Shown in pieces: positions 53,207 through 62,100 of a stretch of DNA of 64,000 nucleotides (position 1 is its first letter; each line of letters opens with the position of its first letter). The notes under the pieces are model-generated. The model had not been told where the DNA came from, made no database searches, and saw only the letters and a program-made list of their open reading frames with translations. Source of the stretch: an uncultured Allomuricauda sp. (GTDB lineage Bacteria; Bacteroidota; Bacteroidia; Flavobacteriales; Flavobacteriaceae). The position numbers and the translations under genes are program-made. The stretch is taken from positions 744,001 to 808,000 of the forward strand of contig NZ_CANMUU010000002.1 of the NCBI RefSeq assembly GCF_947501165.1. Reading direction: 5' to 3'.

Positions 53207-53214
53207 TAATTTTG
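53207..53214 (+). promoter_or_regulatory. -7 box TAATTTTG for the DNA-repair operon
   Basis: It fits TAnnTTTG, with TTTC 20 nt upstream as a weak -33. The predicted start is ~53221; the gene's ATG is 53233. Confidence 0.6.
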
Positions 53215-53232
53215 GATTAATTACATGCTGAC

Positions 53233-54495
53233 ATGAACTTTGAGAGAATTAGAGAAAAGCTGAATATCCTTGCGGACGCTGCCAAATACGACGTTTCATG
53301 TGCCAGTAGCGGGAGTACAAGGAAGAATTCCAAAAACGGTTTGGGGAATTCTACGGGAATGGGAATTTGCCACAGCTACACTGAGGATGGAAGATGTGTT
53401 TCCCTTCTCAAGATTCTTTTAACCAACTATTGCATCTATGATTGTGCTTATTGTGTGACTCGCAAAAGCAATGATGTGAAGAGAGCGGCCTTCAAGATTC
53501 AAGAAGTGGTTGATTTGACCATCAACTTTTATCGCAGAAATTATATAGAAGGCTTGTTTTTAAGTTCCGGGATTTTTAAAAATCCAGACTATACCATGGA
53601 GCGTTTGATAGCTGTGGCTAAAAAGCTTCGTGAGGAAGAAAATTTTAATGGATACATTCATCTAAAGTCCATTCCAGGGGCAAGTGACGAACTGATGTAC
53701 CAAGCAGGACTTTATGCTGACAGGTTATCCGTAAATATCGAAGTACCAACAATTTCGGGCCTTAAACTATTGGCCCCGGATAAAAAACATGAAGACTTCA
53801 CTAAACCAATGCTCAAGGTCAAAAACGAGCTACTTCGTTACAAAAATGAAAGGAAAATCATCAAAAGTACGCCCAAATATGCCCCTGCAGGGCAGAGTAC
53901 CCAGATGATTGTTGGCGCTACTAATGAAACGGACAAGGACGTAATGTATTCAGCAACCTTTTACTACAAAAAATACCATATGAAGAGGGTATACTATTCA
54001 GGATATGTGCCCGTGGCCAAAGATGACCGCCTTCCGTCCATCGGTTCACAGGTTCCCATGTTGCGAGAAAATAGATTGTATCAAACAGATTGGCTGCTAC
54101 GATTTTATGGTTTTGCTGTTAATGAGATTTTGAATAATGACCATCCTAATTTGGATATGGATGTTGATCCCAAATTGTCATGGGCTCTTCGCAATCTTCA
54201 ACACTTCCCTGTTGATATCAATAAAGCAGATAAACACATGTTGGCTCGCGTTCCTGGTTTGGGTATGCTTTCGGTGGGGAAGATTTTAAAAGCTAGACAG
54301 TTTAGAAAATTGAACTGGGAGCATCTCAAGAAAATGGGTGTGGCCCTCAATCGTGCCCAATATTTTTTGGTATGTGATTCCAAAAGTTGGGAACGAAGAG
54401 ATTTGGACGCCGAGCGAATAAAAGGAATGATTCTCCAAAATTCGAAAGGAAAATTTAGGAAACAATATAGTCAACAATTGGCCTTATTCAATTGA
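53233..54495 (+). CDS. Putative DNA modification/repair radical SAM protein with HhH tail
   Basis: A 420-residue protein of the TIGR03916 type (radical SAM linked to UDG/DUF4130). The cluster motif NYCIYDCAYCVTRK gives CxxxCxxC. Further conserved stretches are LSSGIFKNPDYTMERL and SIPGASDELMYQAGL. Residues ~315-375 form a helix-hairpin-helix (INKADKHMLARVPGLGMLS), which suggests DNA binding. It is the first gene of an operon under the divergent XRE-S24 repressor. The chemistry on DNA is unknown. Confidence 0.9.
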   Translation: MNFERIREKLNILADAAKYDVSCASSGSTRKNSKNGLGNSTGMGICHSYTEDGRCVSLLKILLTNYCIYDCAYCVTRKSNDVKRAAFKIQEVVDLTINFYRRNYIEGLFLSSGIFKNPDYTMERLIAVAKKLREEENFNGYIHLKSIPGASDELMYQAGLYADRLSVNIEVPTISGLKLLAPDKKHEDFTKPMLKVKNELLRYKNERKIIKSTPKYAPAGQSTQMIVGATNETDKDVMYSATFYYKKYHMKRVYYSGYVPVAKDDRLPSIGSQVPMLRENRLYQTDWLLRFYGFAVNEILNNDHPNLDMDVDPKLSWALRNLQHFPVDINKADKHMLARVPGLGMLSVGKILKARQFRKLNWEHLKKMGVALNRAQYFLVCDSKSWERRDLDAERIKGMILQNSKGKFRKQYSQQLALFN

Positions 54496-54507
54496 AAAAC
54501 AAACACT

Positions 54508-54678
54508 ATGGAAAAAGTAACAGGAAAGAAAAGATACTTGGAACAAAAAAGAGAGGCAATTCTGGGTTTGGGTTATGAGTATATCAAATTCAGAAGCAAT
54601 GCAAGAAAATCATTGACTAGGCTAAAGCATATAATAAAAAACAACACCCATCATTTTGAAGAAGTCTGCGACCTATAG
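54508..54678 (+). CDS. Small basic protein in the repair operon
   Basis: A 56-residue reading frame, ATG 54508 to TAG 54678, 12 bp after the radical SAM gene and 47 bp before the DUF4130 gene. It is Lys/Arg-rich (KVTGKKRYLEQKREAILGLG, NARKSLTRLKHIIKNN) and ends EEVCDL. Its place in the operon and its clean helix-like composition support it as a gene. No family recognised; a DNA-binding helper is a guess. Confidence 0.5.
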   Translation: MEKVTGKKRYLEQKREAILGLGYEYIKFRSNARKSLTRLKHIIKNNTHHFEEVCDL

Positions 54679-54725
54679 CTTTGGGTTTATCAGATACGTT
54701 TTGAATGGTCTTAAAAAAATACATC

Positions 54726-55502
54726 ATGGAAAAGTCAACAACCTTAATTTACGATGGCAGTTTTAATGGATTTCTTACTGCAGTATTTACCGCTTTTGAA
54801 GAAAGGCTAAATGTGGCAGATATTCAAACCAATAATAAGGGGCAGAGTGGTCTTTTTTCAGAAAATGAAACCATTTTTACCAATGTAGAGAAAGCAAAGC
54901 GTGTTTGGAACGGAGTACGTAACAAAAGCCATGCTGCAATTTCAAATATCTACTTTGCTTACTTAAGTGAAATGGAAGGTATTGAAATTTTGCTGTTCCG
55001 ATATATTCAAAAATTGATGGGAACAAAAAGTAACAAGCATCTTGACTTTTCCGATGATACCATGTTGCGTATTAGTCAATTGGCACGTTCTGTGGGAAGA
55101 GAAAAACACAGAATGGAGGCGTTTGTGCGATTTCAGCTGACTAAAGATGATATTTACTTTGCCAACATTGAACCCGACTTTAACGTGTTACCGCTGATCT
55201 CAAAGCATTTTCGAAATCGGTATGCAGACCAACAATGGCTCATTTACGATGTAAAAAGGAAATATGGCCTTTTTTACAATCTAAAAGGTGTTGAGCTAGT
55301 GTCTCTCAATCTAAATGAAATTCATTTTAATAAAATACATAAGAGCGATGCCTTTTTGAACGAAGAGTACGATTACCAAACACTTTGGAACGATTACTTC
55401 AAAAGCACGAATATCAAATCCCGAATCAATAAAAAGCTACACACCCAACACGTACCCAAGCGATATTGGAAGTATCTTTCTGAAAAGAAGGAAACTGCTT
55501 AA
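54726..55502 (+). CDS. DUF4130 (TIGR03915) putative DNA repair protein
   Basis: A 258-residue DUF4130 protein. The start at ATG 54726 gives STTLIYDGSFNGFLTAVFTA, the conserved N-terminus. Other landmarks are HRMEAFVRFQLTKDDIYFAN and FRNRYADQQWLIYDVKRKYG. The family co-occurs with the radical SAM protein upstream and is sometimes fused to a uracil-DNA glycosylase domain, which is absent here. It probably acts with the radical SAM protein on damaged DNA. It is followed by the alkylation-repair gene after 9 bp. Confidence 0.9.
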   Translation: MEKSTTLIYDGSFNGFLTAVFTAFEERLNVADIQTNNKGQSGLFSENETIFTNVEKAKRVWNGVRNKSHAAISNIYFAYLSEMEGIEILLFRYIQKLMGTKSNKHLDFSDDTMLRISQLARSVGREKHRMEAFVRFQLTKDDIYFANIEPDFNVLPLISKHFRNRYADQQWLIYDVKRKYGLFYNLKGVELVSLNLNEIHFNKIHKSDAFLNEEYDYQTLWNDYFKSTNIKSRINKKLHTQHVPKRYWKYLSEKKETA

Positions 55503-55511
55503 CACGATTAT

Positions 55512-56285
55512 ATGGCTTATAAACAACTTAAACTTTGGTTTGATGAAGAGTTGGCTGAATTGTTGGCTAATAAGTTTTTGGAAAACCATGTGGCTATCAA
55601 CAAAAATGCATTTATAGACTTTATAGCTCAGAGTATTGAAGAATTGGAACTAAAGGACAGGGTTGAATACATAGCCGATGCATTAAAGCAGAATCTCAGT
55701 GGCAATTATGAAGAAGATATTTCACACTTCATGAAAATTCTTGGCCCTGAGAATGAAAAAGAAACGGGTATGTTCAAAGAGTTTTACTGGATTATGCCTT
55801 TGGCCAAGTATGTTGAAAAATATGGTTTGGAATATTTTGATACTTCCATGCAAGCAATTTATGAGATTACAAAACGTAACACCGGTGAATATACTATTCG
55901 ACCGTTTCTGGAAAATTACCAAGACCGGACATTGACCACTCTTTTAAAATGGTCCAAAGACCGCAACAAGCACGTAAGGCGTTTAAGCAGCGAAGGCATT
56001 AGACCTCGGCTACCATGGGCCAATAAACTGGATGCTTTTAGTAAAGATCCAACACCAATCTTACCTATTTTGGAAAATCTAAAGGACGATTCAAGCAAAT
56101 ACGTACAAAAATCGGTTGCCAACTGTATGAATGATATTCTCAAAGATAATCCCGAAGTAGGAAAAAGTGTTCTAGAAACATGGTCTGTAGATGCGGGTAA
56201 AGAACGTAAATGGATTATTAAACATGCCCTAAGAAACTTAATCAAGAATAATGATACATGGGCCCTTCATTTAACTAAGGGATAA
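55512..56285 (+). CDS. DNA alkylation repair protein, AlkC/AlkD-like
   Basis: A 257-residue all-helical HEAT-repeat protein. SRNKHVRRLSSEG-type stretches (WSKDRNKHVRRLSSEGIRPR, DDSSKYVQKSVANCMNDILK) and the final KERKWIIKHALRNLIK fit the AlkC/AlkD 3-methyladenine or N7-alkylpurine glycosylase fold. The conserved Trp/Asp catalytic pattern could be WANKLD or DTWALH, but I cannot assign it with certainty. It is the last gene of the S24-controlled repair operon. Confidence 0.85.
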   Translation: MAYKQLKLWFDEELAELLANKFLENHVAINKNAFIDFIAQSIEELELKDRVEYIADALKQNLSGNYEEDISHFMKILGPENEKETGMFKEFYWIMPLAKYVEKYGLEYFDTSMQAIYEITKRNTGEYTIRPFLENYQDRTLTTLLKWSKDRNKHVRRLSSEGIRPRLPWANKLDAFSKDPTPILPILENLKDDSSKYVQKSVANCMNDILKDNPEVGKSVLETWSVDAGKERKWIIKHALRNLIKNNDTWALHLTKG

Positions 56286-56483
56286 CTCTCTTTCCATATC
56301 AATCCATATTCTTTTCCAAAAAAGAATAGTATTTCAACGTTTGCCTTGTTGTCACAAGGAGTTTGATTTGTCCTTGTAGCTAATCCATAGTTGATTAATA
56401 CATGCTTTATAACCCAAATTCAAACTATTCTGAATGTTACTTTTACCATTCTTTCCCAAAGAATCTTATCTTTCCTAGGTTTT

Positions 56484-56921
56484 ATGAAGACTCAAAGAAT
56501 CGTTGCTGCCATTTTTCTATTAATCGCTATGATATTGGGATTTTATTTCCACTCCAAGATTCAATTCCCCACGGAAATAGGTTCTTATTTTAGAATTGGC
56601 ACTTATAATCAATTTGGACCGTTGGCTATTAGTATAGAGCTACTTGTTGCAGGGTATTATCTGTTTGTGGGTCACAAAAAAACCAATTTTGCTTTAGCGC
56701 TTTTCGCTTTTACGGCGCTATTGGACCCTTTTTTCAATTTCACTGGACTTTTTACAAGTTTGGTTCCCATTTATGCGACAATTATTTTTGTGGTCTGTGC
56801 CCTAATCGCTCTTTGGATTGCCTTCTCCAATACTTTTGGAACAGGTAGAATAAGCTTTTTAAATGCTTTGGGAAGTTTTATCCTAGGTGCTGTTGTAGAG
56901 TTATTTTTTAACTATTTGTAA
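56484..56921 (+). CDS. Small integral membrane protein
   Basis: A 145-residue protein with about four membrane segments (VAAIFLLIAMILGFYF, LAISIELLVAGYYLFVG, TIIFVVCALIALWIAF, FILGAVVELFFNYL). I use ATG 56484; an upstream in-frame start would encode residues unlike a membrane protein. There is a near-consensus -7 box (TTATCTTTCC) just upstream. No family recognised. Function unknown. Confidence 0.72.
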   Translation: MKTQRIVAAIFLLIAMILGFYFHSKIQFPTEIGSYFRIGTYNQFGPLAISIELLVAGYYLFVGHKKTNFALALFAFTALLDPFFNFTGLFTSLVPIYATIIFVVCALIALWIAFSNTFGTGRISFLNALGSFILGAVVELFFNYL

Positions 56922-56929
56922 ATGTTCAA

Positions 56930-57454
56930 TTACTTCGAGCGCTCACCCACCATTTGATCACTTTTGTTCTTAAAAAGAACATTAAATGAAGTCAAACTCC
57001 CGTAGATTCTGGTAATATATTGCTGCAAATCTATTTTTTCCTGATCATCCAAATTTTTACTGCTGTTTATCTTCTGTTCCATAACTCGGATACGGTCGCG
57101 TACCATAACAATTTTATGGAAGAAAGTATCTATGGGCATTTCTTTGGGAGCCAAATCGCCTCCAGGCTCCAAAATCAATTTACCCCCTTTCCATTTGTCA
57201 GCAATGGCTACTTTTTCATGGGTATCGCTCCATTTTTCCAGAATCTTTACAAGAGAGCGTTCTACATCAAAATAGCTGACCGTATCGACCTCGTCCTCTA
57301 CCGCTTCAATCACTTCAAAATCTTCATCCAAATCAATGGTTTCCAGGCCATTTTCTAAAAATGTTACCCAATAATGCTTGGATGATATATTTGTCACCAC
57401 TCCTTTACCATAGTCCGCATGTTCAATTCGCGAACCAATACCTAATAATTTCAT
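56930..57454 (-). CDS. Hypothetical cytosolic protein
   Basis: A 174-residue protein with an N-terminal KOW/SH3-like part (LGIGSRIEHADYGKGVVTNI, WVTFLENGLETIDLDEDFEV) and a helical C-terminal half rich in Lys, Glu and Ser. The start is like that of flavobacterial conserved hypotheticals, but I cannot name the family. It lies 8 bp from the convergent membrane-protein gene. Confidence 0.7.
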   Translation of the reverse strand: MKLLGIGSRIEHADYGKGVVTNISSKHYWVTFLENGLETIDLDEDFEVIEAVEDEVDTVSYFDVERSLVKILEKWSDTHEKVAIADKWKGGKLILEPGGDLAPKEMPIDTFFHKIVMVRDRIRVMEQKINSSKNLDDQEKIDLQQYITRIYGSLTSFNVLFKNKSDQMVGERSK

Positions 57455-57519
57455 ATGAATTTATGTGAATGAATATTTCAAATCAATTTTTACTGAAGCG
57501 TCTTTTAACCAAAAGTAAT

Positions 57520-58422
57520 TTACTCCTTAGAAAATGCCAATAGCGTTTTGTAAAAATCTTGATAGATTGCCTTGCCATCTAGAGAATCATAAAAACTAAT
57601 CTCACGGTTTCCACTATCTCGGGATGTTTTGATTTTTATGGTATGGGCCAAGTTTGGTTTAATAAATGCACTTACCAAAGCTAAATCCCAAAGTATTCTA
57701 GATTTACGTGAGCCGTCTAAATGATTGTCCCATCTTTTGAGAAGATATTTACCCAAATCTAGACTGCCAATGGCTTTCTCAAGGTCATCATATTTAATCT
57801 CCATATCCACTGCAACGTTAATTGGCATAATCACTAACTCAACATCCGAGTCAAGTAACATATCCAAAGCAAAGGGGTCCATTAGAGGATTAAAATCGTT
57901 CCGTTTCAATACACCAGTATTGAAGTCCATGGTTGTTCCCAACCAATACACTGTTATTTTTTTAGCTATTTCAGGTTTAATATATACTGCTGAGGCTACG
58001 TTGGTCAAAGCGCCCAAGGCCAAAACATTCAATTGCTCAGTATCCTCAGCTTGGGCAATAATCTCATAAGCAGCTGCAGAATGCTGTGCCCTATCACCCC
58101 AATCATACATCCGTGCATTTGCTCCACGAAGAGTTTTTACAGTGGCATCCATTTCTCCCAACAGTTGCTGATTCAGACGATGGCTATTTTCCATAGTATT
58201 GGGAATCGCCCATAAGCTGGTTTGCCAATGTGCAGCGTTCAAGGCAGTCATCTCAATGGAAGGCTCCATGATAATCCGGGCCAAAGCGAATATATCATCC
58301 ACTTCATTACCTGTATCCGCATCAACAATTACCTTGGTTTTTTCCTGACTATAAATACTATTGCATGAAAATATAAAACAAGTAATAATGGTGCCAATGA
58401 CTAGTTTTTGGGATTTCAACAT
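57520..58422 (-). CDS. Nucleoside hydrolase, secreted/lipoprotein
   Basis: A 300-residue IUNH-family protein. The start at ATG 58422 (LKSQKLVIGTIITCFIFSC) gives a lipoprotein signal; the 26 codons upstream are not signal-like. The calcium-binding motif VDADTGNEVDD is intact, with MPINVAVDMEIK later. It hydrolyses N-glycosidic bonds of ribonucleosides outside the cytoplasm. It is convergent with the hypothetical gene and divergent from uvrA. Confidence 0.92.
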   Translation of the reverse strand: MLKSQKLVIGTIITCFIFSCNSIYSQEKTKVIVDADTGNEVDDIFALARIIMEPSIEMTALNAAHWQTSLWAIPNTMENSHRLNQQLLGEMDATVKTLRGANARMYDWGDRAQHSAAAYEIIAQAEDTEQLNVLALGALTNVASAVYIKPEIAKKITVYWLGTTMDFNTGVLKRNDFNPLMDPFALDMLLDSDVELVIMPINVAVDMEIKYDDLEKAIGSLDLGKYLLKRWDNHLDGSRKSRILWDLALVSAFIKPNLAHTIKIKTSRDSGNREISFYDSLDGKAIYQDFYKTLLAFSKE

Positions 58423-58505
58423 ACGTTTCCAGTGGTTAATTAAAGTAATGCCATAATTTACAAAAACGAAACATAAGTCAACTTCCTTTTTAACTGCCAA
58501 ATCCC

Positions 58506-58513
58506 TATTTTTG
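58506..58513 (+). promoter_or_regulatory. -7 box TATTTTTG for uvrA
   Basis: It fits TAnnTTTG, 10 nt before the uvrA ATG. No good -33 element is visible. No copy of the GGAATATTTCC dyad was noticed here. Confidence 0.45.
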
Positions 58514-58523
58514 AAGCTTTGCT

Positions 58524-61385
58524 ATGATTGAATATGAAGAACATATTGAGGTTAAGGGGGCTAGGGTCCATAACCTGAAAAATATAGATGTAACCATCCC
58601 CAGGGAAAAGCTGGTTGTGATTACGGGGCTCTCTGGTAGCGGAAAATCCTCTCTTGCTTTTGATACCATATATGCCGAAGGTCAAAGACGCTATATTGAA
58701 ACTTTTTCTGCCTATGCCCGTCAATTTTTAGGCGGGTTGGAACGACCGGATGTGGATAAAATTGATGGTCTCTCCCCCGTTATAGCCATTGAGCAAAAAA
58801 CCACCTCAAAATCGCCTCGTTCCACAGTAGGAACTATAACGGAGATTTATGATTTCTTGCGACTTCTCTTTGCACGTGCTGGAGAGGCATATAGTTACAA
58901 TACGGGTGAAAAAATGGTGAGCTACAGCGATGAGCAAATCAAGGATTTGATTATCGCTTCTTACACGGATAAAAAAATTAACGTACTAGCTCCTGTTATT
59001 AAATCGAGAAAAGGGCACTATAGAGAACTTTTTGAACAAATTGCCAAACAAGGTTTTGTTAAGGTAAGGGTTGATGGTGAGATTTTGGATATTGCAAAGG
59101 GAATGAAAGTAGACCGTTACAAGACCCACGATATCGAAATCGTAATCGACAGGCTTAAAGTAGTTGAAAGTCAGGATTTCCATAAACGTCTATCAGAGAC
59201 CATCAACACAGCTATGTACAGTGGCAATAATGTATTGATGATTTTGGAAGAAGGTGAAACTATACCAAGATACTTTAGCAGGGATTTGATGTGCCCTTCT
59301 ACGGGTATTTCGTATCCAACTCCCGAGCCCAATACGTTTTCATTTAATTCACCAAAGGGCATGTGTCCAACCTGTAACGGATTAGGGCACATTTACGAGG
59401 TTAATGAAGAAAAGATATTTCCCAATAAAAAACTATCCATACAAGCTGGGGGTATCGCTCCATTGGGTGAATACAAAAAATCGTGGGCCTTTAAACAACT
59501 GGAAACTATTGCACAACGCTACGGATTTGAATTAACGGACCCAATTGAAAATATCCCTCCCGAAGCCTTGGAGGTTATACTGCTTGGTGGAAAAGATAGC
59601 TTTGAGGTTGATTCCAAAACACTTGGGATAAAGCGGCAATACAAAATTGACTACGAAGGCATTTCCAATTTCATCAAAACCCAATTTGAGGAAGCTAATT
59701 CAACTTCCATTAAAAGATGGGCCAAGGAATACATGGACAAGGTGCCATGCCCAAGTTGCCATGGAGCACGACTTCGTAAAGAATCGTTATACTTTAAGAT
59801 TGGAGAAAAGAACATTGCCGAACTATCCCATTTGGATATTGCTGAACTTGCAGACTTCTTCAAACAGTTGGACGGCTCTTTAGATGGTAATCAAAAAATT
59901 ATTGCTGAGGAAATCATCAAAGAAATCAAAACCAGAATCCAGTTCTTATTGGATGTAGGATTGGATTATCTTTCCTTGAACCGAAGTTCCAAGTCCCTAT
60001 CCGGAGGAGAGGCGCAACGCATACGTTTGGCTACTCAAATAGGCTCGCAACTGGTTGGGGTACTATACATTTTAGATGAACCTAGTATTGGTTTACATCA
60101 AAGGGACAATGAGCGTTTGATAAATTCTTTGGAATCCCTCCGGGATATTGGAAACTCGGTAATAGTAGTAGAGCATGACCGAGATATGATTGAACACGCG
60201 GACCACGTGATAGATATTGGTCCAAAAGCAGGTAAACATGGTGGAGAAATAATTTCGGAAGGCAAACCTGAAAATCTTAAGGATCATAATACGCTTACGG
60301 CCAAATATATTTCTGGAGAGCTGGAAATTCCAGTACCACCAAATCGAAGAAAAGGAAATGGCAAAAAGATTGTACTATCTGGCTGCACAGGAAACAATTT
60401 GAAAAATGTAACGGTAGAATTTCCTTTGGGGCAACTTATTGGAGTAACGGGAGTTTCGGGAAGTGGTAAGTCCACACTTATCAATGAGACCCTCTACCCT
60501 ATTATGAATGCCTATTACTTTAATGGCGTCAAAAAACCAATGCCTTACAAGAAAATCAAAGGTCTTGAGCATATCGATAAAGTAATTGATATTAACCAGT
60601 CTCCTATAGGGAGAACCCCTCGTTCCAACCCTGCGACCTATACTGGTGTTTTCAGTGAAATTCGTTCATTGTTTTCAAAGACCACAGAAGCTACCATTCG
60701 TGGATACAAACCAGGGCGATTTAGTTTTAACGTAGCAGGTGGGCGATGTGAAACTTGTCAAGGGGGCGGACTTAAGGTAATCGAAATGAATTTTTTACCC
60801 GACGTTTATGTAGAGTGTGAAACTTGCAACGGAAAACGATTCAATCGGGAAACGCTCGAAATTCGATATAAGGGCAAATCCATTGCCGATGTCTTGGAAA
60901 TGACCATAAATGAGGCCGTGGATTTTTTTGAGAATATCCCCAAGATTCACAGAAAACTCAAAACAATAAAAGATGTTGGTTTGGGTTATATATCTTTAGG
61001 GCAGCAGTCCACAACCTTATCCGGTGGTGAGGCACAGCGGGTCAAGTTGGCTACTGAGCTTTCCAAGCGCGATACCGGAAATACGTTTTACATTCTGGAT
61101 GAACCCACAACGGGACTACATTTTGAAGACATACGGGTATTGATGGAAGTACTCAATCAACTTGTCGACAAAGGAAATACCATATTGATTATAGAACATA
61201 ATATGGATGTGATTAAAATGGTAGATTACATCATAGATATCGGGTATGAAGGTGGCCGTGGAGGAGGTATGATTGTTTCAAAAGGCACTCCTGAAGAAGT
61301 GGCAAAGGACAAAAAAAGTTATACGGCAAGGTTCTTGAAAAAAGAATTGGAAAATTCAAATCATAAAATAGCCAAGGCGGTTTAA
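58524..61385 (+). CDS. uvrA: Excinuclease ABC subunit A
   Basis: A 953-residue UvrA of normal length. It has two ABC ATPase halves with Walker A loops [10 protein letters not shown] (near residue 31) and [10 protein letters not shown] (near 645). Zinc modules are [28 protein letters not shown] and CETCNGKRF, with signature loops [11 protein letters not shown] and [11 protein letters not shown]. It is the damage-recognition subunit of nucleotide excision repair. It lies 2.2 kb from the S24-controlled repair operon but has its own promoter box. Confidence 0.98.
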   Translation: MIEYEEHIEVKGARVHNLKNIDVTIPREKLVVITGLSGSGKSSLAFDTIYAEGQRRYIETFSAYARQFLGGLERPDVDKIDGLSPVIAIEQKTTSKSPRSTVGTITEIYDFLRLLFARAGEAYSYNTGEKMVSYSDEQIKDLIIASYTDKKINVLAPVIKSRKGHYRELFEQIAKQGFVKVRVDGEILDIAKGMKVDRYKTHDIEIVIDRLKVVESQDFHKRLSETINTAMYSGNNVLMILEEGETIPRYFSRDLMCPSTGISYPTPEPNTFSFNSPKGMCPTCNGLGHIYEVNEEKIFPNKKLSIQAGGIAPLGEYKKSWAFKQLETIAQRYGFELTDPIENIPPEALEVILLGGKDSFEVDSKTLGIKRQYKIDYEGISNFIKTQFEEANSTSIKRWAKEYMDKVPCPSCHGARLRKESLYFKIGEKNIAELSHLDIAELADFFKQLDGSLDGNQKIIAEEIIKEIKTRIQFLLDVGLDYLSLNRSSKSLSGGEAQRIRLATQIGSQLVGVLYILDEPSIGLHQRDNERLINSLESLRDIGNSVIVVEHDRDMIEHADHVIDIGPKAGKHGGEIISEGKPENLKDHNTLTAKYISGELEIPVPPNRRKGNGKKIVLSGCTGNNLKNVTVEFPLGQLIGVTGVSGSGKSTLINETLYPIMNAYYFNGVKKPMPYKKIKGLEHIDKVIDINQSPIGRTPRSNPATYTGVFSEIRSLFSKTTEATIRGYKPGRFSFNVAGGRCETCQGGGLKVIEMNFLPDVYVECETCNGKRFNRETLEIRYKGKSIADVLEMTINEAVDFFENIPKIHRKLKTIKDVGLGYISLGQQSTTLSGGEAQRVKLATELSKRDTGNTFYILDEPTTGLHFEDIRVLMEVLNQLVDKGNTILIIEHNMDVIKMVDYIIDIGYEGGRGGGMIVSKGTPEEVAKDKKSYTARFLKKELENSNHKIAKAV

Positions 61386-61394
61386 AATATTAGT

Positions 61395-62087
61395 ATGCAA
61401 ATGCGAAAAGAACAACACACTAAGGGTTGGAACGAGATAAAGACCAATGACTCATGGGCTCTTTTTAAAATCATGGGTGAGTTTGTGACCGGATTCGAAA
61501 AAATGAGCGCTATTGGTCCTTGTGTTTCCATTTTTGGTTCTGCTCGAACCAAACCTGGAGACCCCTACTACGAATTGGCCGTAAATGTTGCCCAAAAAGT
61601 GGCCGAAGCCGGTTATGGAATAATAACTGGGGGTGGCCCTGGAATTATGGAAGCTGGAAATAAGGGAGCAAACCTCGCGGGAGGTACTTCTGTCGGTTTA
61701 AATATTGACCTTCCATTTGAACAACATGATAATCCTTTTATTGACAGTGATAAAAGTCTTGATTTCGACTACTTCTTTGTACGAAAAGTGATGTTCGTTA
61801 AATATTCACAAGGTTTTGTTGTAATGCCCGGCGGCTTTGGCACCCTAGATGAATTGTTTGAATCCATTACCCTTATCCAAACCAATAAGATTCATAAATT
61901 CCCTATAGTTCTGGTAGGTTCAGACTTTTGGGGAGGACTATTGGACTGGGTAAAAAATACCATGTTGAAAGAAGGAAACATCAGTCCGGGAGACCTAGAT
62001 TTAATTAAACTAGTTGATTCGGCAGAAGATGTTGTAGAGGTTATTGATGACTTCTATAAAGGGCATACTTTAAGCCCTAATTTTTAA
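61395..62087 (+). CDS. LOG family protein (TIGR00730, Rossmann-fold)
   Basis: A 230-residue lysine-decarboxylase-like/LOG family protein. GGGPGIMEAGNKGA and MPGGFGTLDELFE (PGGxGTxxE) are the family motifs, with IGLNIDLPFEQ between them. Members are phosphoribohydrolases acting on nucleotide monophosphates such as cytokinin ribosides. It begins 9 bp after uvrA and may share its transcript. Confidence 0.92.
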   Translation: MQMRKEQHTKGWNEIKTNDSWALFKIMGEFVTGFEKMSAIGPCVSIFGSARTKPGDPYYELAVNVAQKVAEAGYGIITGGGPGIMEAGNKGANLAGGTSVGLNIDLPFEQHDNPFIDSDKSLDFDYFFVRKVMFVKYSQGFVVMPGGFGTLDELFESITLIQTNKIHKFPIVLVGSDFWGGLLDWVKNTMLKEGNISPGDLDLIKLVDSAEDVVEVIDDFYKGHTLSPNF

Positions 62088-62100
62088 TTCCACTTCTGTA

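Noticed and set aside
53133-53207. N-terminal extension of the S24 repressor
   Set aside because: These codons are the operator dyads and promoter; the residues are Phe/Ile-rich and unlike the family, which begins at the HTH.
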